From JBFLVU01 sp964589625 (GTDB lineage: Bacteria; Acidobacteriota; UBA4820; DSQY01): a stretch of 40,374 nt of DNA. Both the position numbers and the translations under genes were made by a program. The stretch spans positions 1 through 40,374 of the forward strand of contig CAZPSH010000025.1 in NCBI GenBank assembly GCA_964589625.1. The letters run 5' to 3'. Below are positions 7,710 to 16,147 of this stretch, in pieces. Within the stretch, counting starts at the first letter, position 1. The number at the start of each line of letters is the position of its first letter. Below the pieces are notes generated by a model. It did no database searches, was not told where the DNA came from, and saw only the letters and a program-made list of their open reading frames with translations.

Positions 7710-9170
7710 TCACGTTTCCGACCCGCTCCCCCGGTCGAAGCCTCCCAGCCACCGGAGGAGGGCCACGCGACGTGGGTTGCCGAACACCGTGCGAACGTAA
7801 TAGACGTTGGCGGCCCTGCGGGCCATCTGGACGAAGGTCGGGTAGGGATGGACGGTCTGGGAGATGTCCGAGACCCGCAGTCCCTTCCGAACCCCGAGTA
7901 CCAGCTCCTGGAGAAGTTCTCCCGCATGGGCCCCCACCATGTGGGCGCCGAGGAGACGCCCCCTCCGATCCGTGAGGACCTTCGCCAGGCCGCCGGGGCG
8001 GCCTTCGATCACGGCCCGATCCAACTGGTCGAAATCGTAGGTCAACACGTGATGGCGGATCCCGCGTTCCCTCGCTTCGGCTTCGGTAAGCCCGCAGTGG
8101 GCCACCTCCGGGTCGGTGAAGGTGACCCACGCCACGGCGCGGAAGTGCATGTGCTCGAGGAAAAACGGGAGCATCCGGCTACGCACGATGTTCTTGACGC
8201 ATACCCCGGCCTCGTGCTCGGCCATGTGGGCGAACTGGTAGATGCCGTTGCAGTCTCCGATGGCCCAGATCCCCCGGGCCGTCGTTCTCATGGCCCGGTC
8301 GACCCGGATCCCGGAGCCGTCATGGGCCACCCCGACCCGGTCCAGGTCGAGGCCCTCCACGTTGGGCGACCGTCCCGTGGCCACGAGTATTTCCTCGGCC
8401 TCCACGGTCTCCTCGGCCCCGTCTTTGGCCCGCAGCACGAGCCCCTTCCCCAGGGGCGTGCGAAGGGCCCGGACGGCCCGCCGGTCCCCCAGGAACCGAG
8501 CGCCCTCGGCTACAAGGAGCTTCAGGAGATACTCTCCCGCCTCGGGCTCCTCCCGGGGCAGGGGCCGGGGGTTGGATTCCACCAGCGTTACGGCGACCCC
8601 CATGCGCTGGTACATCTGGGCGAACTCCATCCCGATGGGACCGCCCCCCAGAATGAGGAGGGATTTGGGCAGGCTCGCGAGCTGCAGCACCCGCCGGCTG
8701 TCCAAATAGCCCACGTCGAGGAGCCCCTCGATGGAAGGAGGAACGCCGTGCGCCCCCGTGGCCAGAACCACGTGGCGGGTCTCCAGGATCTTTCCCTCCA
8801 GGTCCACACGGTCCGGCGCGAGGAGGCGGGGGCTTCCGATCAGGACCTCCACTCCGGCTTGACGGAGGACCTCCTCCGTATCCTGCCGGGCCAGGGTGCC
8901 CTGGACCCGCGCCACGAAGGCCCGGGCCGCTCCGAAGTCGAATTCCGGGACGCCATCGCCCACCCCCAGGCGGACGCCCTCCCGAGCGTCCCGCAGCCGG
9001 CGGGCCACGTGGAGGTAGGCCTTGCTCGGAACACAACCCCAGGCGATGCAGTCGCCTCCCAGGGCCTCCTTCTCCACGAGGGCCACGCGCGCGCCCAGGC
9101 GGCCCAACCCCCGGGCGGCCGCAAGCCCAGCCGCACCCCCGCCGATGATCACCGCATCGTAGCGAGCCAT
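7710..9170 (-). CDS. MerA/Lpd-like FAD-dependent pyridine nucleotide-disulfide oxidoreductase
   Basis: 486 residues. N-terminal FAD-binding Rossmann motif IIGGGAAG (8-15), redox-active disulfide GGDCIAWGCVPSK (C41, C46), NAD(P)-binding GGGPIGMEFA in the middle, second FAD motif IWAIGDCNGI, and a C-terminal dimerisation domain with FTDPEVAHCGLTEAEA and VHPYPTF. The family transfers electrons from NAD(P)H through FAD and the Cys pair to a substrate. The Lpd-type HxxxxE active site is replaced by HPYPT, and there is no MerA-type heavy-metal domain or C-terminal Cys pair, so neither dihydrolipoamide nor Hg(II) is an assured substrate. It lies 38 bp downstream of a PAS gene on the same strand, a possible redox-sensing pair. 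Confidence 0.88.
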   Translation of the reverse strand: MARYDAVIIGGGAAGLAAARGLGRLGARVALVEKEALGGDCIAWGCVPSKAYLHVARRLRDAREGVRLGVGDGVPEFDFGAARAFVARVQGTLARQDTEEVLRQAGVEVLIGSPRLLAPDRVDLEGKILETRHVVLATGAHGVPPSIEGLLDVGYLDSRRVLQLASLPKSLLILGGGPIGMEFAQMYQRMGVAVTLVESNPRPLPREEPEAGEYLLKLLVAEGARFLGDRRAVRALRTPLGKGLVLRAKDGAEETVEAEEILVATGRSPNVEGLDLDRVGVAHDGSGIRVDRAMRTTARGIWAIGDCNGIYQFAHMAEHEAGVCVKNIVRSRMLPFFLEHMHFRAVAWVTFTDPEVAHCGLTEAEARERGIRHHVLTYDFDQLDRAVIEGRPGGLAKVLTDRRGRLLGAHMVGAHAGELLQELVLGVRKGLRVSDISQTVHPYPTFVQMARRAANVYYVRTVFGNPRRVALLRWLGGFDRGSGSET

Positions 9171-9208
9171 CTCGCTCCTTCCCCTCCGGCGATTTTACCC
9201 CGCCCGAC

Positions 9209-9547
9209 TCAGGTCCGGACGAAGTGGGGGAGTGTGTCGGGGATGGGCACCGAGATTTCCACGAAGCCCGCGAAGGCTCCCGAACCGTCGAAGTACGGCA
9301 TCTGGTGGATCATCTTGTGAGCCCCCGCCTTCTCGATGGTGTAATGGTTCGGGGCTTGCTCCGCGTACAGCTCGAGGGTCCGCGTCCGAGCGGGCTCCGG
9401 GTGGCAGTCGAAGACGCTGCTCCCCAAGAGCGCCCGTCCGCCGTCTCCGGAGAACACCTCCGCCGCCTTCGCGTTCATGGCCACGATCCGGCCTTGGGCG
9501 TCCGTCACCGTCACCGCTGCCGGCAGGCGCTCCATCCACGGTTCCAT
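9209..9547 (-). CDS. Single PAS-domain protein
   Basis: 112 residues from the ATG at 9547, which follows GGGAGGAG; longer upstream frames run into tRNA-side sequence and are rejected. The whole protein is one PAS fold: LPAAVTVTDAQGRIVAMNAKAAEVF, then GSSVFDCHPEPAR, then NHYTIEKAGAHKMIHQMPYF and FAGFVEISVPIP. The CHPE and YTIEK...HKMIHQ segments match the PAS-like module seen at the end of DUF438-type proteins. No output domain is attached, so it would act by protein interaction or bind a small ligand (His and Cys are available for heme or metal, inference). It probably shares a transcript with the flavoprotein gene 38 bp downstream. Confidence 0.85.
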   Translation of the reverse strand: MEPWMERLPAAVTVTDAQGRIVAMNAKAAEVFSGDGGRALLGSSVFDCHPEPARTRTLELYAEQAPNHYTIEKAGAHKMIHQMPYFDGSGAFAGFVEISVPIPDTLPHFVRT

Positions 9548-9650
9548 GCGTCTCCTCCCGATACGAGCGAGAGTACCACGGCCCGCCCGGAGCCTTCCCT
9601 CTCGGCCCCCCGCCGGGCCGCGGCTTCTCGCCCGCCCCTGAAACGGCGAA

Positions 9651-9671
9651 ACCCCGGGACTTCCCCCGGGG
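9651..9671 (-). terminator. Terminator after tRNA-Asp
   Basis: On the minus strand CCCCGGG and CCCGGGG (7 bp) flank a 6-base loop and are followed by TTTCG, 16 bases beyond the tRNA CCA end. Confidence 0.6.
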
Positions 9672-9686
9672 CTTCGCTTTCCGAGT

Positions 9687-9764
<78 letters not shown>

Positions 9765-9776
9765 GCTCGGTCCATC

Positions 9777-9806
9777 AATATAACACCAAAGCCGTCCACC
9801 CCTCAA
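9777..9806 (-). promoter_or_regulatory. Promoter for tRNA-Asp
   Basis: On the minus strand TTGAGG (9806-9801), an 18-bp spacer, then TATATT (9782-9777), 13 bp before the mature tRNA 5' end. Confidence 0.55.
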
Positions 9807-9823
9807 GGGGCGGCGAACCTTCC

Positions 9824-9855
9824 GAGCCGGTGAGGGGCGGTTGACCCTCCGGCTC
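9824..9855 (-). terminator. Long hairpin at the end of the gyrA transcript
   Basis: GAGCCG/CGGCTC (6 bp) and GAGGG/CCCTC (5 bp) stack with a 2-base bulge around an 8-base loop. It overlaps the stop codon of the transaldolase remnant. No T-run follows, so it is a probable but not certain terminator. Confidence 0.45.
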
Positions 9856-10075
9856 ACTTCCGAGCCCTCTCCCAATCCTTGAGAAAGGCATCGAGGGCCG
9901 TGACCTCGGCGGAGACGGGGCCGTCCACGAGGGAACAGATCTCCGCGATGACCTCCTCGAAGACGCGCCCGCTCCGGACGATGAGCGACGGGTTGGTGGT
10001 GACCCCGTCCACGACCCCCCAGGCGGATGCGGCCCGAATCTCCTCCACGATGGCGGTGTCCAGGAAGATCCTCAC
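9854..10075 (-). pseudogene. Internally deleted transaldolase / fructose-6-phosphate aldolase-like gene
   Basis: 73 codons from a GTG at 10075 with AAGGAGG upstream inside the gyrA 3' end. The first 59 or so residues match the N-terminus of the short transaldolase/Fsa family (RIFLDTAIVEEIRAA, GVTTNPSLI, EICSLVDGPVSAEVTALDA). They pass directly into FLKDWERARK, which resembles the extreme C-terminus of the same family. Full-length members have about 215 residues, so roughly 140 residues, including the Schiff-base Lys and most of the barrel, are absent while the frame is kept. The product cannot be an active aldolase. It sits 2 bp after the gyrA stop, so it would be translated from the gyrA message. 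An assembly collapse is the alternative explanation. Confidence 0.8.
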
Positions 10076-10077
10076 GG

Positions 10078-12609
10078 CTAGGCCTCCTTGGGGGGGGCCG
10101 CCGGCTCTGGCGCGGCGCCGTCCTCCCCCTCGGAAACGTGTTTGGCCACCGAAACCACTTTGTCTCCCTCGCCCAGGGAGATGACCTTGAAGCCCTGGGT
10201 GCGCCGCCCGATTTCGGAGATGCCTTTGACGGGGGTCCGGATGAGCTGGCCCTGGGCCGTGACCACCACGATCTCGTCTTCCTCCCGGCAGTGAAGCCCG
10301 CCCACGACTCGGCCGTTCCGGGCCGTCGTCTGGATGTTGATGATCCCGCTGCCCGCCCGCCCCTGGATCCGGTAGTGGCTGAGGGGAGTGCGCTTCCCGA
10401 ATCCCTTCTCGGTAACGGTCAGGATGCTCCCCTCCCCCGCCACGGCCTTCCCGGCGCCATCCTCGTCGAAGGACTCCACCACCGCCCCGGTCAGGACCTC
10501 CATCTCGACGACCTCGTCCTCGCCCTTCAGGCGGATGCCGATCACCCCCTGGCTCGTCCGGCCCATGGGCCGGACGTCGTCCTCCGGGAAGGTGATGCAG
10601 TGGCCGGCCCGCGTGGCGAGAAAGATGTGGCTCCTCCCGTCGGTGATCCCGGCGCCCACGAGCTCGTCGCCCTCCCGGAAGGTCATGGCGATCTTCCCAT
10701 TGGCGCGGATCGACTCGAACTCGCTCATGGGCGTCTTCTTGACGATCCCGTTGCGCGTTGCAAGGACCAGGAAGTGAACCTCGTCGAAGCAGCCCCGTGC
10801 CGACAACAGCCCGAGGATCTTCTCCTCGGGATCCAGGCTCAGGAGGTTCACGAGGGCCCGCCCCTTGGCCGCCGTCCCCGCCTCGGGGAGCTCGTAGACC
10901 TTCAGCGAGTAGACCTTTCCCAGGTTGCTGAAGAAGAGGAAGCGATCGTGGTTCGAGGCAACGAAGAGGCGCTCCACGAAGTCGTCGTCCCGCGTGCCCA
11001 TTCCGGAGCGTCCTTTTCCGCCCCGGTGTTGGCTCCGGTACTCCTGGAGGGCGGTGCGCTTGAGGTAACCCCCGTGGGTCACGGTGATGACCATTTCCTC
11101 GTCGGCGATGAGCTCCTCGATGGAGATGTCGCCCGTGTCGTCCACGATCTGCGTCCGGCGCGGGTTGGCGAAGTCGGCCTTCACCTGGCGCATCTCGTCG
11201 CACAAGAGGGCCCTCACCCTCGACTCGCTTCCGAGGATATCCGTGAGCTCCGCGATGCGCTGGAGGACCTCCCGGTACTCGGCGAGGATCTTGTCCCGCT
11301 CCAGGCCCGTGAGGCGCTGGAGGCGCATGTCCAGGATCGCCTTGGACTGGATCTCGCTCAGCGAGAAGCGCTGCATCAGGCCGGCCTTGGCGGCCTCGGG
11401 ATCCTTCGCGGACCGGATGAGGGTGATGACCGCGTCGAGGTTGTCCAGGGCCACGGTCAGCCCTTCCAAAACGTGGGCCCGCTCGCGCGCCCGGTCCAGG
11501 TCGAAGCGGGTCCTTCGGAGGATGACCTCCTTCCGGTGGGCGATGAAGGATTCGAGCAAGCCTTTGAGGGTGAAGGTCTTGGGCTGGTTCCCGGAGATGG
11601 CCAGGAGCTGGACGCCGAAGGTCGTCTCCATCTCGGTGAACTTGTAGAGCTGCTTGAGGATGATGTCGCCAATCTCCCCGCGCCCCAGCTCGAGGACCAC
11701 GCGGATTCCCTCGCGGCTGGACTCGTCGCGGATGTCCGTGATGCCGGTGATGCGCTTCTCCTTCACCAGCTCGGCGATCTTTTCGATCAGGTTGGACTTG
11801 TTGATCTGGTAGGGGACCTCGGTGATGACGATGGCCTCTCGGTCCCGCTTGAGCTCCTCCACGTGGGCCCGGGCCCGCACCTTGATGAGGCCGCGGCCCG
11901 TCAGGTAGGCCTGCCGGATCCCCTCCCGCCCCAGGATGATGCCGGCGGTGGGGAAATCGGGGCCGGGGACGAGCTTCAGAAGGTCGGAGGGGGGAAGATC
12001 CGGCCGCTCCACCAGGGCGATCACGGCGGAGGCCACCTCGCCGAGGTTGTGCGGCGGAATGTTCGTGGCCATCCCCACGGCGATGCCCGCCGAACCGTTC
12101 ACGAGGAGGTTCGGGAAAAGGCTGGGAAGCACGACGGGCTCTGTCTCCTCCCCGTCGTAGTTGGGGACGAAGTCCACCGTGGACTTCTCGATGTCGGCCA
12201 CCATGGCATGGGCCAGCTTGGCCATCCGAACTTCGGTGTACCGCATGGCCGCGGGAGCATCCCCGTCGATGGAGCCGAAGTTGCCCTGGCCGTCCACCAG
12301 GGGGTGCCGCATGGAGAAATCCTGGGCCATGCGGACGAGGGTGTCGTAGATGGCGGAGTCGCCGTGGGGATGGAACTTCCCCATGACGTCGCCCACGATG
12401 CGGGCGGACTTCTTGTAGGGCCGGTTCCAGTGGTTGGACCCCATGTACATGCCGTACAGGATCCGGCGGTGGACGGGCTTGAGCCCATCCCTCACGTCGG
12501 GAAGGGCCCGTCCGATGATGACGCTCATGGCGTAATCGAGGTAGCTCTTCTTGAGCTCGTCCTCGATGTTCACCGGCAGGGGCCGGTCGAAAAGCTGGGG
12601 TTCGGTCAT
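10078..12609 (-). CDS. gyrA: DNA gyrase subunit A
   Basis: 843 residues. The breakage-reunion domain begins with LKKSYLDYAMSVIIGRALPD; the active-site Tyr is Y124 in AMRYTE. The quinolone-determining segment is HPHGDSAIYDT, with Ser85 and Asp89 at the E. coli S83/D87 positions, the unmutated state. The C-terminal six-bladed wrapping domain starts near residue 500; its GyrA box reads QHRGGKG instead of the usual QRRGGKG. There is no long acidic tail. With GyrB it introduces negative supercoils in an ATP-dependent manner. It lies 34 bp downstream of gyrB. Confidence 0.98.
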   Translation of the reverse strand: MTEPQLFDRPLPVNIEDELKKSYLDYAMSVIIGRALPDVRDGLKPVHRRILYGMYMGSNHWNRPYKKSARIVGDVMGKFHPHGDSAIYDTLVRMAQDFSMRHPLVDGQGNFGSIDGDAPAAMRYTEVRMAKLAHAMVADIEKSTVDFVPNYDGEETEPVVLPSLFPNLLVNGSAGIAVGMATNIPPHNLGEVASAVIALVERPDLPPSDLLKLVPGPDFPTAGIILGREGIRQAYLTGRGLIKVRARAHVEELKRDREAIVITEVPYQINKSNLIEKIAELVKEKRITGITDIRDESSREGIRVVLELGRGEIGDIILKQLYKFTEMETTFGVQLLAISGNQPKTFTLKGLLESFIAHRKEVILRRTRFDLDRARERAHVLEGLTVALDNLDAVITLIRSAKDPEAAKAGLMQRFSLSEIQSKAILDMRLQRLTGLERDKILAEYREVLQRIAELTDILGSESRVRALLCDEMRQVKADFANPRRTQIVDDTGDISIEELIADEEMVITVTHGGYLKRTALQEYRSQHRGGKGRSGMGTRDDDFVERLFVASNHDRFLFFSNLGKVYSLKVYELPEAGTAAKGRALVNLLSLDPEEKILGLLSARGCFDEVHFLVLATRNGIVKKTPMSEFESIRANGKIAMTFREGDELVGAGITDGRSHIFLATRAGHCITFPEDDVRPMGRTSQGVIGIRLKGEDEVVEMEVLTGAVVESFDEDGAGKAVAGEGSILTVTEKGFGKRTPLSHYRIQGRAGSGIINIQTTARNGRVVGGLHCREEDEIVVVTAQGQLIRTPVKGISEIGRRTQGFKVISLGEGDKVVSVAKHVSEGEDGAAPEPAAPPKEA

Positions 12610-12643
12610 GGCTCCCTCGTGGAACCGCCCTCGGGGTCGCCCC

Positions 12644-15046
12644 TTAGACGTCCAGGTTCGTCACGTTCAGCGCGTTCTGCTGGATGAACTCCCGCCGCGG
12701 CTCCACAGCGTCCCCCATGAGGACGGAGAAGAGGCGGTCGGCCTCCGCCGCGTCCTCCACGCGGACTTGGAGGAGGCGCCGCTTGGCGGGGTCCATGGTG
12801 GTCTGCCAGAGCTGTTCCGGATTCATTTCACCCAGGCCCTTGTAGCGCTGGACGTGGTACTTGGCCTTCACGGCCCCCAAGAGGTACTGAAGCAGGGCCT
12901 GCCGGTCGGAAACCTCCGCGTCGGAGTCCCCATTGTGGATTTGGAAGGGCGGCCGGTCGAAGTCCTGCAGGCGTTCGTGGAGGCGCTGGGCCGTCAGGAA
13001 TTCGGAGGCGTGGTGCAGGGCGTGGGAGACGAGCGCCGGGTGGGGGTTCTGCTCGCTCTTGACGGTGAATTCGTACAGGCTGTGCTCCTCGTCGAAACGC
13101 ATCTCCCCCGCCTCGTATCCCTTCCTCACGATGGCCTGCCGCAGGTCTTCGGCCTTTTCCATAGAGGAGAACAGGTCGCGGCACAGCCCCACCCCGAAAA
13201 GAAAAAGGAGCAGGTCCTCCGTGTAGCCCTTTCGGGAGAGCCTCCCGAGGAGCCGCTCGTATCGCTGGAGGATCTCCAGCGCCTTGGCCAGGTCCTCGCC
13301 CCGGTAGCTCTTCTTGAGGGACGGGATGGTGACGGAGTAGGCCGCCACCGCCCGGTCCACGAAGAACCGGGTGAGCTCCTCCTCGGTGGCGATGTAGTGC
13401 TCCTCCTTCCCCTTCCCAACCCGGTAGAGGGGCGGTTGGGCCACGTAGACGTGACCGCGCTCCACGAGCTGGGGGAAGTGCCGGTAGAAGAGGGTGAGGA
13501 GAAGGGTCCGGATGTGGCTCCCGTCCACGTCCGCGTCGGTCATGATGATGGCCTTGTGGTACCTCAGCCGGTCCAGGTCCAGGTCGTCCTGCCCCGTCCC
13601 CGCGCCCAGGGCCGTGATGATGGTCCGGATCTCGTTGTTGGAGAGGATCTTGTCGAGCCTGGATTTCTCCACGTTCAGGATCTTCCCCCGCAGGGGGAGG
13701 ATGGCCTGGAACTTCCGGTCGCGGCCCTGCTTGGCGGATCCGCCGGCCGAATCCCCCTCCACCATGAAGAGCTCGCATTTGGCAGGGTCGCGCTCCTGGC
13801 AGTCGGCCAGCTTCCCGGGGAGGGAGTCCCCGTCGAGGGCGCTCTTCCTCCTCGTAAGTTCCCGGGCTTTGCGCGCCGCTTCCCGGGCCCGCGCGGCGTC
13901 GATGACCTTCCCCACAACGGTGCGGGCGATGCCCGGGTTCTCTTCGAAGTAGCGGCTCAGGAACTCGTTCAGGGCCGTCTCCATGATGCCCTTGACCTCG
14001 CTGTTCCCGAGCTTCGTCTTGGTCTGTCCCTCGAACTGCGGGTTGGGAATCTTCACCGAAACGACGGCCGAAAACCCCTCGCGCACGTCGTCCCCGGAAA
14101 GGGCGAACTTGAGGTTCTTGGCCAGGCCCGTGGAGGTCGCGTAGGCGTTGATGGAGCGCGTCAGGGCGGCCCGCATGCCCGCGAGGTGCGTCCCCCCCTC
14201 GGAGGTGTGGATGGAATTCACGAAGGAGAAGACCAGCTCGTTGTAGCCCGTGTTCCACTGGAGGGCGCACTCCATGAGGATGCGGTCCTTCTCGCCCTTG
14301 AAGACGATGGGGTGGGGGTGAAGGACCGTCTTGCCCCGGTTGATGTGCTCCACGAAGGCCGCGATGCCCCCTTCGTAGTGGAACTCCGCCTTCCGGTCCT
14401 CCTCGCGCTCGTCCTTCAGGATGATCTTGAGCCCAGCGTTGAGAAAGGCCAGCTCCCGCATCCTCGTGGTCAGGGTCTCCCAGGAGAAAACCGTCTCCTC
14501 GAAGATCTCGGAATCGGGCTTGAAGGTGATTCGGCTCCCGTGCTTCCCCGCCGGATGGGGAGTGCCCGTCCGGGTGAGCGGTCCTTTGGGGACGCCTCGT
14601 TCGTAGGTCTGCACCCACACCCCGCCGTCGCGCCAGATCTCCAGATCGAGGCGCTCGGAGAGGGCGTTCACGACGGAAACGCCGACGCCGTGGAGCCCGC
14701 CCGAGACCTTGTAGGCGTTGTTGTCGAATTTGCCCCCCGCGTGGAGGACCGTCAGGACCACCTCCGCGGCGGGCCGCTTCTCCTCGGGGTGCATGTCCAC
14801 GGGGATGCCCCGACCGTTGTCCTCCACGGTGACCGAATCGTCGGCCCTCACCGTGACGACGATCTCGTTGCAGTACCCGGCTTGGGCCTCGTCCACCGAA
14901 TTGTCCACCACCTCCCAGACGAGGTGGTGGAGGCCCGTGACCCCCGTGCTCCCGATGTACATGGCGGGACGCTTTCGAACCGCCTCGAGGCCTTCGAGGA
15001 CCTTGATGGAGGAGGCGTCGTACCGATCTGTTTGTCCTGCTGACAT
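12644..15046 (-). CDS. gyrB: DNA gyrase subunit B
   Basis: 800 residues. GHKL ATPase domain: VWEVVDNSVDEAQAG, DNGRGIPVDMHP and GGLHGVGVSVVNALS. TOPRIM domain: EGDSAGGSAKQGRDR and DADVDGSHIRTLLLT, then RYKGLGEMNPEQLW near the C-terminus. About 160 extra residues lie between the TOPRIM strands and RYKGLGEM, the insert typical of Gram-negative GyrB. It supplies ATP hydrolysis for GyrA-dependent supercoiling. Start MSAGQTDRYDASSIKVLEG is normal. It lies 51 bp downstream of recF in the dnaA-dnaN-recF-gyrB-gyrA order. Confidence 0.98.
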   Translation of the reverse strand: MSAGQTDRYDASSIKVLEGLEAVRKRPAMYIGSTGVTGLHHLVWEVVDNSVDEAQAGYCNEIVVTVRADDSVTVEDNGRGIPVDMHPEEKRPAAEVVLTVLHAGGKFDNNAYKVSGGLHGVGVSVVNALSERLDLEIWRDGGVWVQTYERGVPKGPLTRTGTPHPAGKHGSRITFKPDSEIFEETVFSWETLTTRMRELAFLNAGLKIILKDEREEDRKAEFHYEGGIAAFVEHINRGKTVLHPHPIVFKGEKDRILMECALQWNTGYNELVFSFVNSIHTSEGGTHLAGMRAALTRSINAYATSTGLAKNLKFALSGDDVREGFSAVVSVKIPNPQFEGQTKTKLGNSEVKGIMETALNEFLSRYFEENPGIARTVVGKVIDAARAREAARKARELTRRKSALDGDSLPGKLADCQERDPAKCELFMVEGDSAGGSAKQGRDRKFQAILPLRGKILNVEKSRLDKILSNNEIRTIITALGAGTGQDDLDLDRLRYHKAIIMTDADVDGSHIRTLLLTLFYRHFPQLVERGHVYVAQPPLYRVGKGKEEHYIATEEELTRFFVDRAVAAYSVTIPSLKKSYRGEDLAKALEILQRYERLLGRLSRKGYTEDLLLFLFGVGLCRDLFSSMEKAEDLRQAIVRKGYEAGEMRFDEEHSLYEFTVKSEQNPHPALVSHALHHASEFLTAQRLHERLQDFDRPPFQIHNGDSDAEVSDRQALLQYLLGAVKAKYHVQRYKGLGEMNPEQLWQTTMDPAKRRLLQVRVEDAAEADRLFSVLMGDAVEPRREFIQQNALNVTNLDV

Positions 15047-15097
15047 GGGTGTCGTTCCCTCTCGGATTCCGTATCTTCGTCCGGGCTCGGCCCGGCT

Positions 15098-16147
15098 TTA
15101 GGCCACGCGTCCCCCGGCCACCCGCCGGCGGTCGAGTTCCCCGTTCCAGCCGCACCACTCCCTCACGGCGGTCAGGACCACCTGGGCCCTCTGCTCCGTG
15201 AGGCGCATCAACTCCTCGATGCGACGCTGGTCCAACTCCGCCTCCGCGTCGTCCACGAGAAAGAGGGGAGGTTCCGGGTCCCCTCCGGAGCGGAGGAGGA
15301 CCAGAGACAATTTTAGCATCCAAAGCACCCTTCGCGCCTGTCCCGCCGAACCGTAGGCCTCCAGAGCTCTCCCGTCGAGGAGGATCTCCAACCGGTCCCG
15401 CTGGGGCCCCACCAGGTTGGTCCCCACCCGACGCTCGGCCTCGGAGGCCCTCTCCAGGGATGCCCGGAGGTCCTCGCCACCCGAGGGCCGGTAGACCAAG
15501 TGGACCCTTTCTCTGGCCGACGCGTCCCGGGCGAGGCCGTCCAGGAGGCCGTTCAGCATCTCCGTGAGTTGGGCCCTCTCCCGTTGGATCTTCTCGCCCA
15601 GCGAGGCGTAGGGGTCGGTCCAGGCGGCCCTCTCCTTTCGGGAGGATCCGGGATCCCTCAAGAGGGCGGCCCGCTGGGCCCGACAACGCCCAAATTCCAG
15701 GACCTCCTTCAGGTACGAGGGCCGCCTCAACACCCCGGCCGTGTCCAGGAAGTTTCTCCGGTGCCGGGGCTCCCCTTTGACCAGGCTTCGGTCCTCTGCG
15801 CTCAGCACCACCACGGGAAGGGCCGAAAGGTACTCCGAAGGCCCGGCTTCCCGTCCGTCCAGCCGAAACCGCTTTTCCTTCGGCGTCAGGGCGCACTCCA
15901 GGCGGTGGGCCACGTCACCGGAGCGCACCTCGCCAGCCACGGCGCCCGCGTCTCTGCCGAAGGAGACGAGGTGCTCGACGCGGTGGTCCCGAAACGACTT
16001 GCTGGTTCCGAGTACGTAGATGGCCTCCAACACACTGGTCTTGCCCTGGGCGTTTTCTCCGAAGAGAAGGGTCAGGGGACTACCGAATACCAACCGGACC
16101 TGCTGGAGGTTTCGAAACCCGTCCGCCGAGATCTCCAGTAGCCTCAA
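15098..16147 (-). CDS. recF: DNA replication and repair protein RecF
   Basis: 349 residues. SMC-like ABC ATPase with Walker A GENAQGKTS (30-38), the RecF-typical LGTSKSFRDHR, signature-region LVGPQRDRLEIL, and Walker B LFLVDDAEAELDQRR near 300. RecF works with RecO and RecR to load RecA at ssDNA gaps. The start codon is TTG at 16147 and overlaps the dnaN stop as TTGA, so its translation is probably coupled to dnaN. The Walker B strand is followed by AEAELD where many members have ASELD. The C-terminal end (ELDRRRVAGGRVA) is basic and short. Confidence 0.95.
   Translation of the reverse strand: MRLLEISADGFRNLQQVRLVFGSPLTLLFGENAQGKTSVLEAIYVLGTSKSFRDHRVEHLVSFGRDAGAVAGEVRSGDVAHRLECALTPKEKRFRLDGREAGPSEYLSALPVVVLSAEDRSLVKGEPRHRRNFLDTAGVLRRPSYLKEVLEFGRCRAQRAALLRDPGSSRKERAAWTDPYASLGEKIQRERAQLTEMLNGLLDGLARDASARERVHLVYRPSGGEDLRASLERASEAERRVGTNLVGPQRDRLEILLDGRALEAYGSAGQARRVLWMLKLSLVLLRSGGDPEPPLFLVDDAEAELDQRRIEELMRLTEQRAQVVLTAVREWCGWNGELDRRRVAGGRVA

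Noticed and set aside
7710..9170. Calling the flavoprotein mercuric reductase or dihydrolipoamide dehydrogenase
   Set aside because: It lacks the MerA C-terminal Cys pair and metal domain and the Lpd HxxxxE active site; no mer or 2-oxoacid dehydrogenase genes are nearby.
10027..15896. Very long open frames antisense to gyrA and gyrB (830 to 1,022 codons)
   Set aside because: They mirror high-GC codon use of real genes on the other strand, lack ribosome sites and family motifs, and overlap secure genes completely.
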